NCBI GenBank assembly: GCA_018813975.1
Contig: JAHJAQ010000052.1
Coordinates: 1 to 12,081, forward strand
Source of the DNA: Microcaldota archaeon
GTDB lineage: Archaea; Iainarchaeota; Iainarchaeia; Iainarchaeales; JAGVWC01
Length of the DNA stretch: 12,081 bases
Direction: 5' to 3'
A program made the position numbers and the translations under genes. A model generated the notes under the pieces. It worked only from the letters and a program-made list of their open reading frames with translations, was not told where the DNA came from and did not search any database. Positions 1 to 4,758 of this stretch are shown here, in pieces (the first letter of the stretch is position 1; each line of letters opens with the position of its first letter).

Positions 1-180
1 GGATTTTTTTTATTGATTTGGGGCTGGGCCTTAGCCTGGCCATCACTCCTAACCTTACTATTTGCTCCGATATTGACGTGGGCGTATTACAAGGCCGCCA
101 AAGCAGAAGAAAAAGAACTACGGCAAAAAATCGGGCCAAGGTTTAAAGAATACCAAAAAAAAGTACCGTTATTTGTTTGA
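1..180 (+). CDS. Isoprenylcysteine methyltransferase-like protein, C-terminal part
   Basis: The frame is open from base 1 and ends at TGA 178-180, leaving 59 residues; the start lies outside the window. The piece has a hydrophobic, Trp-rich segment (about residues 1-30) followed by a charged tail containing EEKELRQKIGPRFKEYQKKV and a final PLF. That tail, a Glu-rich stretch then G-x-x-[FY]-x-x-Y-x-x-x-V-P, closes membrane methyltransferases of the isoprenylcysteine carboxyl methyltransferase / phospholipid methyltransferase group, which use S-adenosylmethionine. The substrate cannot be told from this fragment. In archaea such proteins are usually annotated only as isoprenylcysteine carboxylmethyltransferase family. 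It converges with the small gene ending at 197, with 16 bp between them. Confidence 0.7.
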   Translation, partial: GFFLLIWGWALAWPSLLTLLFAPILTWAYYKAAKAEEKELRQKIGPRFKEYQKKVPLFV

Positions 181-196
181 AACAATCAAATTAGGA

Positions 197-427
197 CTAG
201 CGTTGTGCAACTGTTTCGTTGTGCCCGCCATCCACTCTACGGATGCTTCCGCCTGCTTCAAGTCTAAAGACTGCGCCACGTATTGTTAGTTCAGTTCCCG
301 GAAACCTACCCTCAAAAGAGCGTAGAAGCATTTGACGCGAAAACGGCACTACTCTTCTTCTTGTATCTCTATTTCTTGTTCCAGAACGCTTAGGTACTTT
401 GGGATTAGGTACTGTGGGTTTTCTCAT
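197..427 (-). CDS. Small basic protein of unknown function
   Basis: A 76-residue ORF, ATG at 427-425, TAG at 199-197. A longer reading from 493 would run into the exporter permease, so I reject it. A TATA-like box (tctttaaata on the minus strand, 451-460) centres about 28 nt before the ATG, right for a leaderless transcript, and begins just after the permease stop codon. The N-terminal third is very basic and disordered-looking (MRKPTVPNPKVPKRSGTRNR, then RRR). The C-terminal half looks folded (FPGTELTIRGAVFRLEAGG, then IRRVDGG). There are no Cys residues, membrane segment or known motif. The basic head suggests nucleic-acid or ribosome binding, but that is a guess. I do not recognise a family. 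Its base composition is richer in GC than the neighbouring permease. Confidence 0.5.
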   Translation of the reverse strand: MRKPTVPNPKVPKRSGTRNRDTRRRVVPFSRQMLLRSFEGRFPGTELTIRGAVFRLEAGGSIRRVDGGHNETVAQR

Positions 428-450
428 AAGTATACTCAATACCAATCCAC

Positions 451-460
451 TATTTAAAGA
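451..460 (-). promoter_or_regulatory. TATA-like box for the small basic protein
   Basis: The minus strand reads tctttaaata. Its centre is about 28 nt from the ATG at 427, the spacing seen for other probable leaderless genes here. It falls in the short gap right after the permease stop (462), so the small gene can be expressed independently of the exporter. Confidence 0.45.
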
Positions 461-461
461 T

Positions 462-1211
462 TCACTCGATTTTTCGAAACAACAAAGCCGCAATAAGAAT
501 CATAATCGCATCAAAAACAATAATACCTAGAATACTAATCCAAAAAGGAATTTGACTTAAACCCAATAATAATGCGCGCAAGCCTTCCACCAAATAGGTT
601 AAAGGATCCAAAAAAACAATTCCCTGCAACCAACTTGGCGCGGATTCCAAGGGAAAAACCGCACCCGAAAGCAAGAACAAGGGCAATACCAAAAAATTGA
701 ATAAGAATTGAAAGGTTTGCGGGTCTTTAATGCGAGAAGCAAACGCCAATCCCATTCCAGAAAAACCAATAGCGGCTAAAAACAATAGGGGAAGCATCCA
801 CAGCAAATTAAGGAACGACTGTGTCATTTGAAATCCAACCAAAAATGCAATTCCCAACACCAAAACTGCTTGGGCAGTAGCAGTTAGAGAATTGCCAATG
901 GCTTTTCCCAATACAATATCAGTTCTACGGATGGGCGCGACTAACATTTCTTTTAAAAAACCAAATTGTCTTTCCGTTACCACGGATAAAGAAGAAAACA
1001 TGCTGTGAAACAAAATAACCATGCTCATGATGCCGGCAACCAAAAACGAAAAATAATTAGTGCCTTGAATGGGCAAAATAGCATCCAATCCAAAACCCAA
1101 AATAACCAGATAAAAAAACGGCGCTCCCAGAGTAGCTAAAATCCGGCCTTTATTTCTCAAGTACAAGAGAATTTCGCGCCAAGCAATGGTTGTAATCGCT
1201 AAAAAACCCAT
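462..1211 (-). CDS. ABC-2 type exporter permease (DrrB-like)
   Basis: A 249-residue integral membrane protein with about six hydrophobic segments (roughly 28-48, 55-78, 108-128, 138-158, 168-188, 222-246), the normal size and layout for the ABC2_membrane family (daunorubicin resistance DrrB, NodJ). The cytosolic loop after the second segment carries ERQFGFLKEMLVAPIRR at about 80-96, the family's coupling-helix signature. The segment LSGAVFPLESAPSWLQ with LDPLTYLVEGLR at about 181-212 is also typical. It forms the membrane channel of an ATP-driven exporter with the ATPase encoded just upstream: only 5 nt separate that stop codon from this ATG, so they are one operon. The exported substrate (drug, lipid or glycan) cannot be read from the sequence. 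Confidence 0.92.
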   Translation of the reverse strand: MGFLAITTIAWREILLYLRNKGRILATLGAPFFYLVILGFGLDAILPIQGTNYFSFLVAGIMSMVILFHSMFSSLSVVTERQFGFLKEMLVAPIRRTDIVLGKAIGNSLTATAQAVLVLGIAFLVGFQMTQSFLNLLWMLPLLFLAAIGFSGMGLAFASRIKDPQTFQFLFNFLVLPLFLLSGAVFPLESAPSWLQGIVFLDPLTYLVEGLRALLLGLSQIPFWISILGIIVFDAIMILIAALLFRKIE

Positions 1212-1216
1212 TCCAA

Positions 1217-2206
1217 TTACCTTCGGACATACCCTTGATATTTCATTTTGGCTTTGACTTGTTCCCCTGCACTCGCCACTTCTTCTCGAATAGAATGACC
1301 GGTTAGGTGTACAAACACATCTTCCAAAGAAGGCTGGTGAATGGAAACCGATTCGATTTGAATGTTTTGTTTGGACGCACTTTGAAAGAGTTGGGGAAGC
1401 AAGTGATTCGAATCTTTTACGGAAAACTGCACGGCATCTTTCAGTGCTTTAACCGTAAAAATACCAGACAATTTTAACTGGGCTAATTGAGTATTATTAT
1501 TGGATTGCACAAGAATTGTCTCGCCTTTTAATTGTTTTTTCAAGTTCGTTGGAGAATCCAATGCAATTATATTACCCCCATCAATAATCGCAATGCGATC
1601 ACACAAAAAATCAGCTTCTTCCATATAATGCGTGGTTAAAATCATGGCAATGTTTTCTTTTTTATTTAGTTTTTGAATGTGCTTCCACAACCGCCTCCTT
1701 GTTTGCGGATCCAATCCCAAAGTAGGCTCGTCCAAAAACAATACGGTAGGGTGGTGCAACAAGCCTCTTGCAATTTCCAATCTTCTTTTCATACCACCTG
1801 AAAAAGTTTTAACCAAATCTTTTGCCCTATCCTCTAACTCTACCAGCTTTAAAACCTCTAAAATTCTTTTAGAACGCAAAGAAGCCGGCAGCCCATACAA
1901 TTTGGCATGGAATTCTAGATTTTCTTTGGCTGTTAAATCAAAATCTAATGAAGGATCTTGGAATACAATTCCAATACTCTTGCGTACAGCATCGGGCTCT
2001 TGAGAAACATCCAATCCATTTACAAACGCTTTTCCCTTAGAAACCGATAACATGGTCGCCAACATAGAAAGCGTAGTGGTTTTGCCCGCACCATTCGGCC
2101 CAAGCAATCCAAACAACTCTCCTTCTTGCACTTTCAAATCAATTTGGTTAACCGCAGTAAAAGAACCAAATCGCTTGGTTAGTTTTTGGGTTTCAATAGC
2201 AAACAT
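1217..2206 (-). CDS. ABC exporter ATPase (DrrA-like)
   Basis: Energises the neighbouring ABC-2 permease by ATP hydrolysis in the cytosol. With the ATG at 2206 the protein has 329 residues. Walker A GPNGAGKTT is at about 36-44, the Q-loop Gln at about 83 (FQDPS), the ABC signature TFSGGMKRR at about 134-142, Walker B VLFLDEPTLGLDP at about 155-167 with catalytic Glu about 160, and the H-loop His at about 193 (TTHYMEE). A C-terminal extension ending SLEDVFVHLTG then about 20 basic residues is usual in the DrrA/CcmA-like group. A GTG three codons earlier (2215) could also start the gene. I prefer the ATG because the TATA-like box at 2221-2232 is then about 20-23 nt upstream. All catalytic motifs are intact. 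Confidence 0.93.
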   Translation of the reverse strand: MFAIETQKLTKRFGSFTAVNQIDLKVQEGELFGLLGPNGAGKTTTLSMLATMLSVSKGKAFVNGLDVSQEPDAVRKSIGIVFQDPSLDFDLTAKENLEFHAKLYGLPASLRSKRILEVLKLVELEDRAKDLVKTFSGGMKRRLEIARGLLHHPTVLFLDEPTLGLDPQTRRRLWKHIQKLNKKENIAMILTTHYMEEADFLCDRIAIIDGGNIIALDSPTNLKKQLKGETILVQSNNNTQLAQLKLSGIFTVKALKDAVQFSVKDSNHLLPQLFQSASKQNIQIESVSIHQPSLEDVFVHLTGHSIREEVASAGEQVKAKMKYQGYVRR

Positions 2207-2220
2207 AGCACTCACTTAAA

Positions 2221-2232
2221 ATATAATATAAA
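2221..2232 (-). promoter_or_regulatory. TATA-like box for the ABC exporter operon
   Basis: The minus strand reads ttatattatat after a run of T, in the 40-bp gap between the glutaredoxin stop and the ATPase start. It lies 20-23 nt from the ATG at 2206, somewhat short of the usual archaeal distance, so transcription may start within a few bases of the start codon. Confidence 0.45.
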
Positions 2233-2259
2233 AAAAGAGTAAAGCCTTATAGCAAGCAA

Positions 2260-2496
2260 TTATTCTTTAATGTCTAAGGCTTCTTTGATAGCGTCCCGGT
2301 TAAAGCCAATAATGATTTTCCCATTAATATCCAATACCGGAACACCAGTTTGACCGGATTTTTGGATCATTTCCTGGGCTTTTTCCTGGTCTTCACCCAC
2401 ATTGATTTCTTGAAAATCAACATTATGGGATTTCAAATACTCTTTGACCATAGTACAATAGGGACAGGTAGTTGTGGTATACACACTAACACTCAT
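2260..2496 (-). CDS. Glutaredoxin-like thiol-disulfide protein
   Basis: A 78-residue thioredoxin-fold protein, full length for the NrdH/glutaredoxin-like group. The active site TTCPYC has its cysteines at 11 and 14, near the end of the first strand. The cis-proline loop TGVPVL (Pro53) and the final GFNRDAIKEAL helix are in place. The start is the ATG at 2496, 7 nt after a strong ribosome binding site (aaggagg, 2504-2510); a longer reading to 2529 would place this site inside the gene. It should reduce protein or small-molecule disulfides in the cytosol. The electron donor is unknown, because no thioredoxin reductase or glutathione gene is nearby. The SEC-C microprotein lies 54 nt upstream on the same strand and may share its transcript. 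Confidence 0.93.
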   Translation of the reverse strand: MSVSVYTTTTCPYCTMVKEYLKSHNVDFQEINVGEDQEKAQEMIQKSGQTGVPVLDINGKIIIGFNRDAIKEALDIKE

Positions 2497-2503
2497 GGAA
2501 TTT

Positions 2504-2510
2504 CCTCCTT
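2504..2510 (-). promoter_or_regulatory. Strong Shine-Dalgarno site deciding the glutaredoxin start
   Basis: The minus strand reads aaggagg, 7 nt before the ATG at 2496. It fixes the start codon and shows that some genes here use leadered mRNA, unlike the apparently leaderless neighbours. Confidence 0.8.
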
Positions 2511-2530
2511 CAAAACTATATATCAACAAG

Positions 2531-2540
2531 AATTATATAG
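2531..2540 (-). promoter_or_regulatory. TATA-like box before the glutaredoxin gene
   Basis: The minus strand reads ctatataatt. It is centred about 40 nt before the glutaredoxin ATG, which would place the transcript start just upstream of, or at, the ribosome binding site at 2504-2510. Confidence 0.45.
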
Positions 2541-2550
2541 GATAGCGATT

Positions 2551-2634
2551 CTAGTCGCTATGCGCTTCACAACAACCCTTGGCCTTTTTACCAGAACCGC
2601 ACACACACAGTATCTCTTCTTTTTGTTCCTCCAT
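2551..2634 (-). CDS. 27-residue SEC-C zinc-motif microprotein
   Basis: A very short ORF, ATG at 2634-2632 and TAG at 2553-2551, that encodes 27 residues and is almost entirely a SEC-C motif. After an acidic head (MEEQKEEIL) comes CVCGSGKKAKGCC with cysteines at 10, 12, 21 and 22, then EAHSD. This matches the CxCGSGKKxKxCC zinc-binding consensus found at the C-terminus of SecA and in many small or multidomain proteins, where it binds zinc and mediates protein contacts. Translation is supported by aggtggtg upstream of the ATG, close to the archaeal Shine-Dalgarno sequence. SEC-C is normally a tail on a larger protein; here no other domain is in frame. Its partner is unknown. It sits head-to-head with the CARF regulator leader and upstream of the glutaredoxin gene. 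Confidence 0.75.
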   Translation of the reverse strand: MEEQKEEILCVCGSGKKAKGCCEAHSD

Positions 2635-2720
2635 TTACACCACCTAACAGAATACAGGCCTTGGCGTTAAAAAAGCAAATCTCGAAGAATTCGATTTTTT
2701 TTGAAGAGGGCAGGGAAAAG

Positions 2721-2732
2721 TTTTATATATAA
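2721..2732 (+). promoter_or_regulatory. TATA box for the CARF regulator transcript
   Basis: ttttatatataa preceded by a purine-rich BRE-like stretch (gggaaaag), the clearest promoter in the window. With the usual spacing, transcription starts near 2752-2756, on the left arm of the palindrome at 2754-2777 and a few bases before the first leader ORF. Confidence 0.7.
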
Positions 2733-2753
2733 GTTGGCCCATTAATACTAAAG

Positions 2754-2777
2754 ACATATGAAAAATATTTCATATGT
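2754..2777. promoter_or_regulatory. Imperfect palindrome at the predicted transcription start
   Basis: Arms acatatgaaa and tttcatatgt are perfect over 10 bp around a 4-nt centre. The 9-mer catatgaaa occurs here once in each orientation and a third time at 2793-2801, over the second leader ORF start. Its position fits an operator for a dimeric regulator, most simply the CARF-wHTH protein itself, or an RNA hairpin at the 5' end. I cannot separate these from sequence. Confidence 0.45.
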
Positions 2778-2799
2778 TATGGTGGAGGTTCTCATATGA
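2758..2799 (+). CDS. Possible leader peptide 1 (13 residues)
   Basis: ATG 2758 to TGA 2797-2799 encodes MKNISYVMVEVLI. It lies within about 6 nt of the predicted transcript start, so it could be read as a near-leaderless ORF. Its TGA overlaps the ATG of leader ORF 2 in an ATGA arrangement. No independent evidence of translation exists, and 13 codons can occur by chance; the exact overlap chain is why it is listed. Confidence 0.3.
   Translation: MKNISYVMVEVLI
2781..2789 (+). promoter_or_regulatory. Canonical Shine-Dalgarno site before leader ORF 2
   Basis: ggtggaggt, 6 nt before the ATG at 2796. It is at least as good as the site before the full-length gene (ggaggggg, 2852-2859), so ribosomes should load on the leader ORF rather than bypass it. 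Confidence 0.6.
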
Positions 2800-2867
2800 A
2801 ACACATTGTTATTGCCCCACAGCCTTTTAGAAAAAGGCTGGCGAAAAAAATGGAGGGGGAAAAATGA
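2796..2867 (+). CDS. Leader peptide 2, duplicate of the CARF protein N-terminus (23 residues)
   Basis: ATG 2796 to TGA 2865-2867 encodes 23 residues. The first eight, MKHIVIAP, are identical to the start of the CARF regulator because the DNA is duplicated (2796-2818 equals 2864-2886). They are followed by a basic stretch (QPFRKRLAKK). The stop overlaps the regulator start as ATGA, the layout of translational coupling. It has a strong ribosome binding site. Inside it lies a 9-bp stem (cagcctttt / aaaaggctg, about 2819-2839) with a 3-nt loop. It may be a regulatory leader or merely the scar of a small tandem duplication. Confidence 0.5.
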   Translation: MKHIVIAPQPFRKRLAKKMEGEK

Positions 2868-2886
2868 AACACATTGTTATTGCCCC
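2796..2886 (+). repeat. Perfect 23-nt direct repeat of the gene start (copies 2796-2818 and 2864-2886)
   Basis: The two copies begin with atgaaacacattg, are identical over 23 bases and diverge at once on both sides. Each follows its own Shine-Dalgarno site. The 45 nt between them contain a 9-bp hairpin. The unit is exactly a start codon plus the first codons, so it makes a second initiation site rather than a random repeat. Confidence 0.85.
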
Positions 2887-3589
2887 GTTTGAGGAAGATA
2901 TAAATACTATTTTGGCCGGAATAAAAGAATTCCCAACTGAAAAAGTAATTTTATTAACGCCAAACGAGTATTTGGGGCACGTTAAAAAAGCCGAAAAAGA
3001 ATTTGCTCGATTTGGCATTCCACTTGAAACCGTTGCCATTGAAAATGACAAAAGTTTTGAGGAAATTTTTGAAAAAATCGCGCACATTAAAGCAAAAGAA
3101 AAAGGAAAAGACATTATAATGAACCTTAGTTCTGCGGGCGGAACCCTAAACTGCATTTCTCTTTCAGCGGCTTTTGTAAACGGTTTAAAGGCATTTGAAA
3201 TTATAAATGAAAAACTGGTGGTGTTTCCCATTCTCAAGTTTTCATACTATAACATGTTATCGGAGAAAAAGCTTCAAATTCTTTCTTTGTTAGGTCACAA
3301 GGAGTGCTGTGAATCCTTGGAAGAATTAAGCCGAAAAGTCAAATTAGGGCCTTCTCTCATTAATTATCATATTTATGGTACTGAAAAAAATCCTGGTTTG
3401 AATGCATTGGGCTTGGTTGAAATTCAACGCAATAAAGGAAAAGTTTCCTTGAAATTAACGACTCTGGGAAGACTATTACTAAAAGACAAGCAATTCGAAA
3501 CAGTTGCAAATTCCTCAAAAGAACCCGTCAAAGAACCCAGCCGATTGGTAAAGCGTGCTTTGGCCAAAGAAATCCCAATTGTTCGCTAA
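2864..3589 (+). CDS. CARF-like ligand-sensing winged-helix regulator (HFX_2341/DUF6293-type)
   Basis: A 241-residue two-domain protein. Residues 1-125 look like a Rossmann-type CARF domain: a first strand KHIVIAPFEED, and a ligand-loop motif IIMNLSSAGGTLNCISLSAA at about 84-103, equivalent to the Ser/Gly-rich loop of Csa3 and HFX_2341 proteins. Residues about 135-206 are a winged helix (LQILSLL, LSRKVKLGPSLINYHI, LGLVEIQR, KLTTLGRLLL). A basic, Pro-rich tail follows. Family knowledge: CARF domains sense cyclic oligoadenylates or other nucleotides and the wHTH binds DNA. The ligand and targets here are inferred. No cas gene or repeat array is in the window. The site ggaggggg (2852-2859) supports the start. 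The leader holds two small ORFs and a palindrome, suggesting autoregulation. Confidence 0.8.
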   Translation: MKHIVIAPFEEDINTILAGIKEFPTEKVILLTPNEYLGHVKKAEKEFARFGIPLETVAIENDKSFEEIFEKIAHIKAKEKGKDIIMNLSSAGGTLNCISLSAAFVNGLKAFEIINEKLVVFPILKFSYYNMLSEKKLQILSLLGHKECCESLEELSRKVKLGPSLINYHIYGTEKNPGLNALGLVEIQRNKGKVSLKLTTLGRLLLKDKQFETVANSSKEPVKEPSRLVKRALAKEIPIVR

Positions 3590-3605
3590 TTCTTTAAGGA
3601 AAACG

Positions 3606-3614
3606 AATAAAAAC
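3606..3614 (+). promoter_or_regulatory. TATA-like box for the ZIP-like membrane gene
   Basis: aataaaaac, centred about 27 nt before the ATG at 3638, the spacing for a leaderless transcript. The gaggt directly abutting the ATG (3633-3637) is too close to act as a normal ribosome binding site. The gene may also be reached by read-through from the regulator 48 nt upstream. Confidence 0.4.
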
Positions 3615-3637
3615 TTTAAAACCGTTTTTTTTGAGGT

Positions 3638-4333
3638 ATGCTTCCAAACTTTGGACTAACCATTATTCTTAGCGCGGTAGAGTTTTTTTCCGAGCGCATT
3701 TCCCGATACATTGAACGCTATCACATCAAAATCGTTTCACTCAATGCGGGCATTATGCTCTCTTTCTTGTTCTTACTGGTTTTTCCCGAATTGTTTGAAA
3801 AAGCAACTGGAGTGGACAACACCATATTCTTCTTCTTGTTCTTGGGATTTATTGCCTTTCACCTCACGGAAAAATTTGTATACCGCCATACCAAAGACCA
3901 AAAAGAACTCAAAAAAGAATTGGGTTTACTCCACCTCGGCGGTTTTTATATTACTGGCATGGTAGAAGGAATGGCATTATTGTTTTCGGCTCGCTTTATT
4001 GGAATTACCGCGAGTAGTTTGATTTTTGTTCCATTGTTGTTGAATTCAATTAATGCTTCCGTGTACATGGTACACCTTTCTGAAAAGCTTTGGAAAAACC
4101 GCGTATTGGATTTGGTGTTAGCAACCGGTCCGATTATTGGTTACTTATTGGCATTTGGATTGTCAGGACACACCTCGTTCACATATAGTATCTTTGCATT
4201 TGTAAGCGGCGCGCTATTATACACCGTGGTTCGAGACACGTTGCCCGCGGGCAAAAAAGGAGAACCAGTTCTCTTTGTAATCGGGGTTTTGATTACCATG
4301 CTAACCCTACAACTCGCAGGATTCTTGTTCTAG
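3638..4333 (+). CDS. ZIP-superfamily-like integral membrane protein
   Basis: A 231-residue membrane protein with seven or eight hydrophobic segments. ZIP-transporter landmarks are visible: SLNAGIMLSFLFLLVFPELFE at 34-54 (ZIP TM2, ending in a P-E motif), a charged loop with FHLTEKFVYRH at about 74-84, GMVEGMALLFSARFIG at about 107-122 (TM4) and FVSGALLYTVVRDTLP at 188-203 (the C-terminal TM). However, the metal ligands are largely absent. The TM4 His-Asn-x-x-Asp-Gly becomes Thr106-Gly107-x-x-Glu110-Gly, and the TM5 His-Glu-x-Pro motif appears as Asn136-Ser-Ile-Asn. It may move a different ion, sense metals or have lost transport. It follows the CARF regulator by 48 nt, so it is a candidate target. 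The start is inferred from the TATA spacing. Confidence 0.6.
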   Translation: MLPNFGLTIILSAVEFFSERISRYIERYHIKIVSLNAGIMLSFLFLLVFPELFEKATGVDNTIFFFLFLGFIAFHLTEKFVYRHTKDQKELKKELGLLHLGGFYITGMVEGMALLFSARFIGITASSLIFVPLLLNSINASVYMVHLSEKLWKNRVLDLVLATGPIIGYLLAFGLSGHTSFTYSIFAFVSGALLYTVVRDTLPAGKKGEPVLFVIGVLITMLTLQLAGFLF

Positions 4334-4344
4334 CATGTTGAACA

Positions 4345-4704
4345 TTAAAGAATTTCTTCGTCTTCTAAACGCCAGGCAGGATCAACAATTGCAAGAAAAA
4401 CCAAATTTTCTTTTCCCGTATTCTTAATTCGTTGTTTTGATTCTGGCGGAATATAAATAGCGTCTCCTTCTTCAACTTCAGCATTTTCTTTATCAATGTA
4501 CACAGTTCCTTTTCCACGAAGGATATAATACACTTCAGAAGTTTTGAGTTTGTGGCGGCAGGTAATTTCTCCCGGTTTTACTGCGGCATGCGCCAAACTA
4601 TACCGTACTTTTAGGGAGTCTTTTAAAGGATTAAACAATTCCCGTAGCAAGGTATTATCCCCTGCCGTAAAAGAAGGGCATTTGACTATTTTTCGAATAA
4701 ACAT
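4345..4704 (-). CDS. Single-domain cupin protein
   Basis: A 119-residue small beta-barrel protein. Cupin motif 1 is at about 45-66 (PGEITCRHKLKTSEVYYILR) and motif 2 at about 80-97 (GDAIYIPPESKQRIKNTG), followed by the tail FLAIVDPAWRLEDEEIL. Of the usual metal ligands only His51 and Glu57 remain. The second His is Leu53 and the motif 2 His is Gln/Arg. The same pattern is, to my knowledge, usual for this DPAW-tailed cupin subfamily, so it is not decay. Its ligand or reaction is unknown; metal-poor small cupins often bind small molecules or act as isomerases. It converges with the ZIP-like gene (11 bp gap) and diverges from the P-type ATPase, sharing its TATA box, so these two may be co-regulated. 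Confidence 0.88.
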   Translation of the reverse strand: MFIRKIVKCPSFTAGDNTLLRELFNPLKDSLKVRYSLAHAAVKPGEITCRHKLKTSEVYYILRGKGTVYIDKENAEVEEGDAIYIPPESKQRIKNTGKENLVFLAIVDPAWRLEDEEIL

Positions 4705-4726
4705 ACTACCAAAATAACAGCAAAAT

Positions 4727-4734
4727 CTATATAG
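4727..4734. promoter_or_regulatory. Palindromic TATA box shared by divergent genes
   Basis: ctatatag is its own reverse complement and is the only TATA-like element in the 54-bp gap. Its centre is about 27 nt from the cupin ATG (4704, minus) and about 28 nt from the ATPase ATG (4759, plus), correct for leaderless transcription both ways. No Shine-Dalgarno site precedes either start. Confidence 0.6.
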
Positions 4735-4758
4735 TAGTGATTGGTTTTATTCTCTAGA

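Noticed and set aside
2350..2670. Plus-strand ORF of 106 codons across the glutaredoxin and SEC-C genes
   Set aside because: It is antisense to two genes with clear motifs and strong ribosome binding sites; its product has no recognisable feature.
2827..3237. Long minus-strand ORF opposite the CARF gene, and similar antisense ORFs within the ATPase and exporter genes
   Set aside because: They are mirror frames of clear family proteins, have no ribosome binding site or promoter, and encode low-complexity Ser/Phe-rich sequence.
2654..3600. A CRISPR locus near the CARF regulator
   Set aside because: No spaced repeats and no cas-like gene anywhere in the window; the 23-nt repeat occurs only twice and is a gene-start duplication.
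4334..4344. Short palindrome atgttgaacat between the ZIP-like and cupin genes as a terminator
   Set aside because: Only five base pairs with a one-base centre and no T-run on either strand.
4345..4704. Loss of two cupin metal-binding His as a sign of decay
   Set aside because: The same substitutions, with the DPAW tail, are as far as I recall normal for this cupin subfamily, and the fold motifs are intact.
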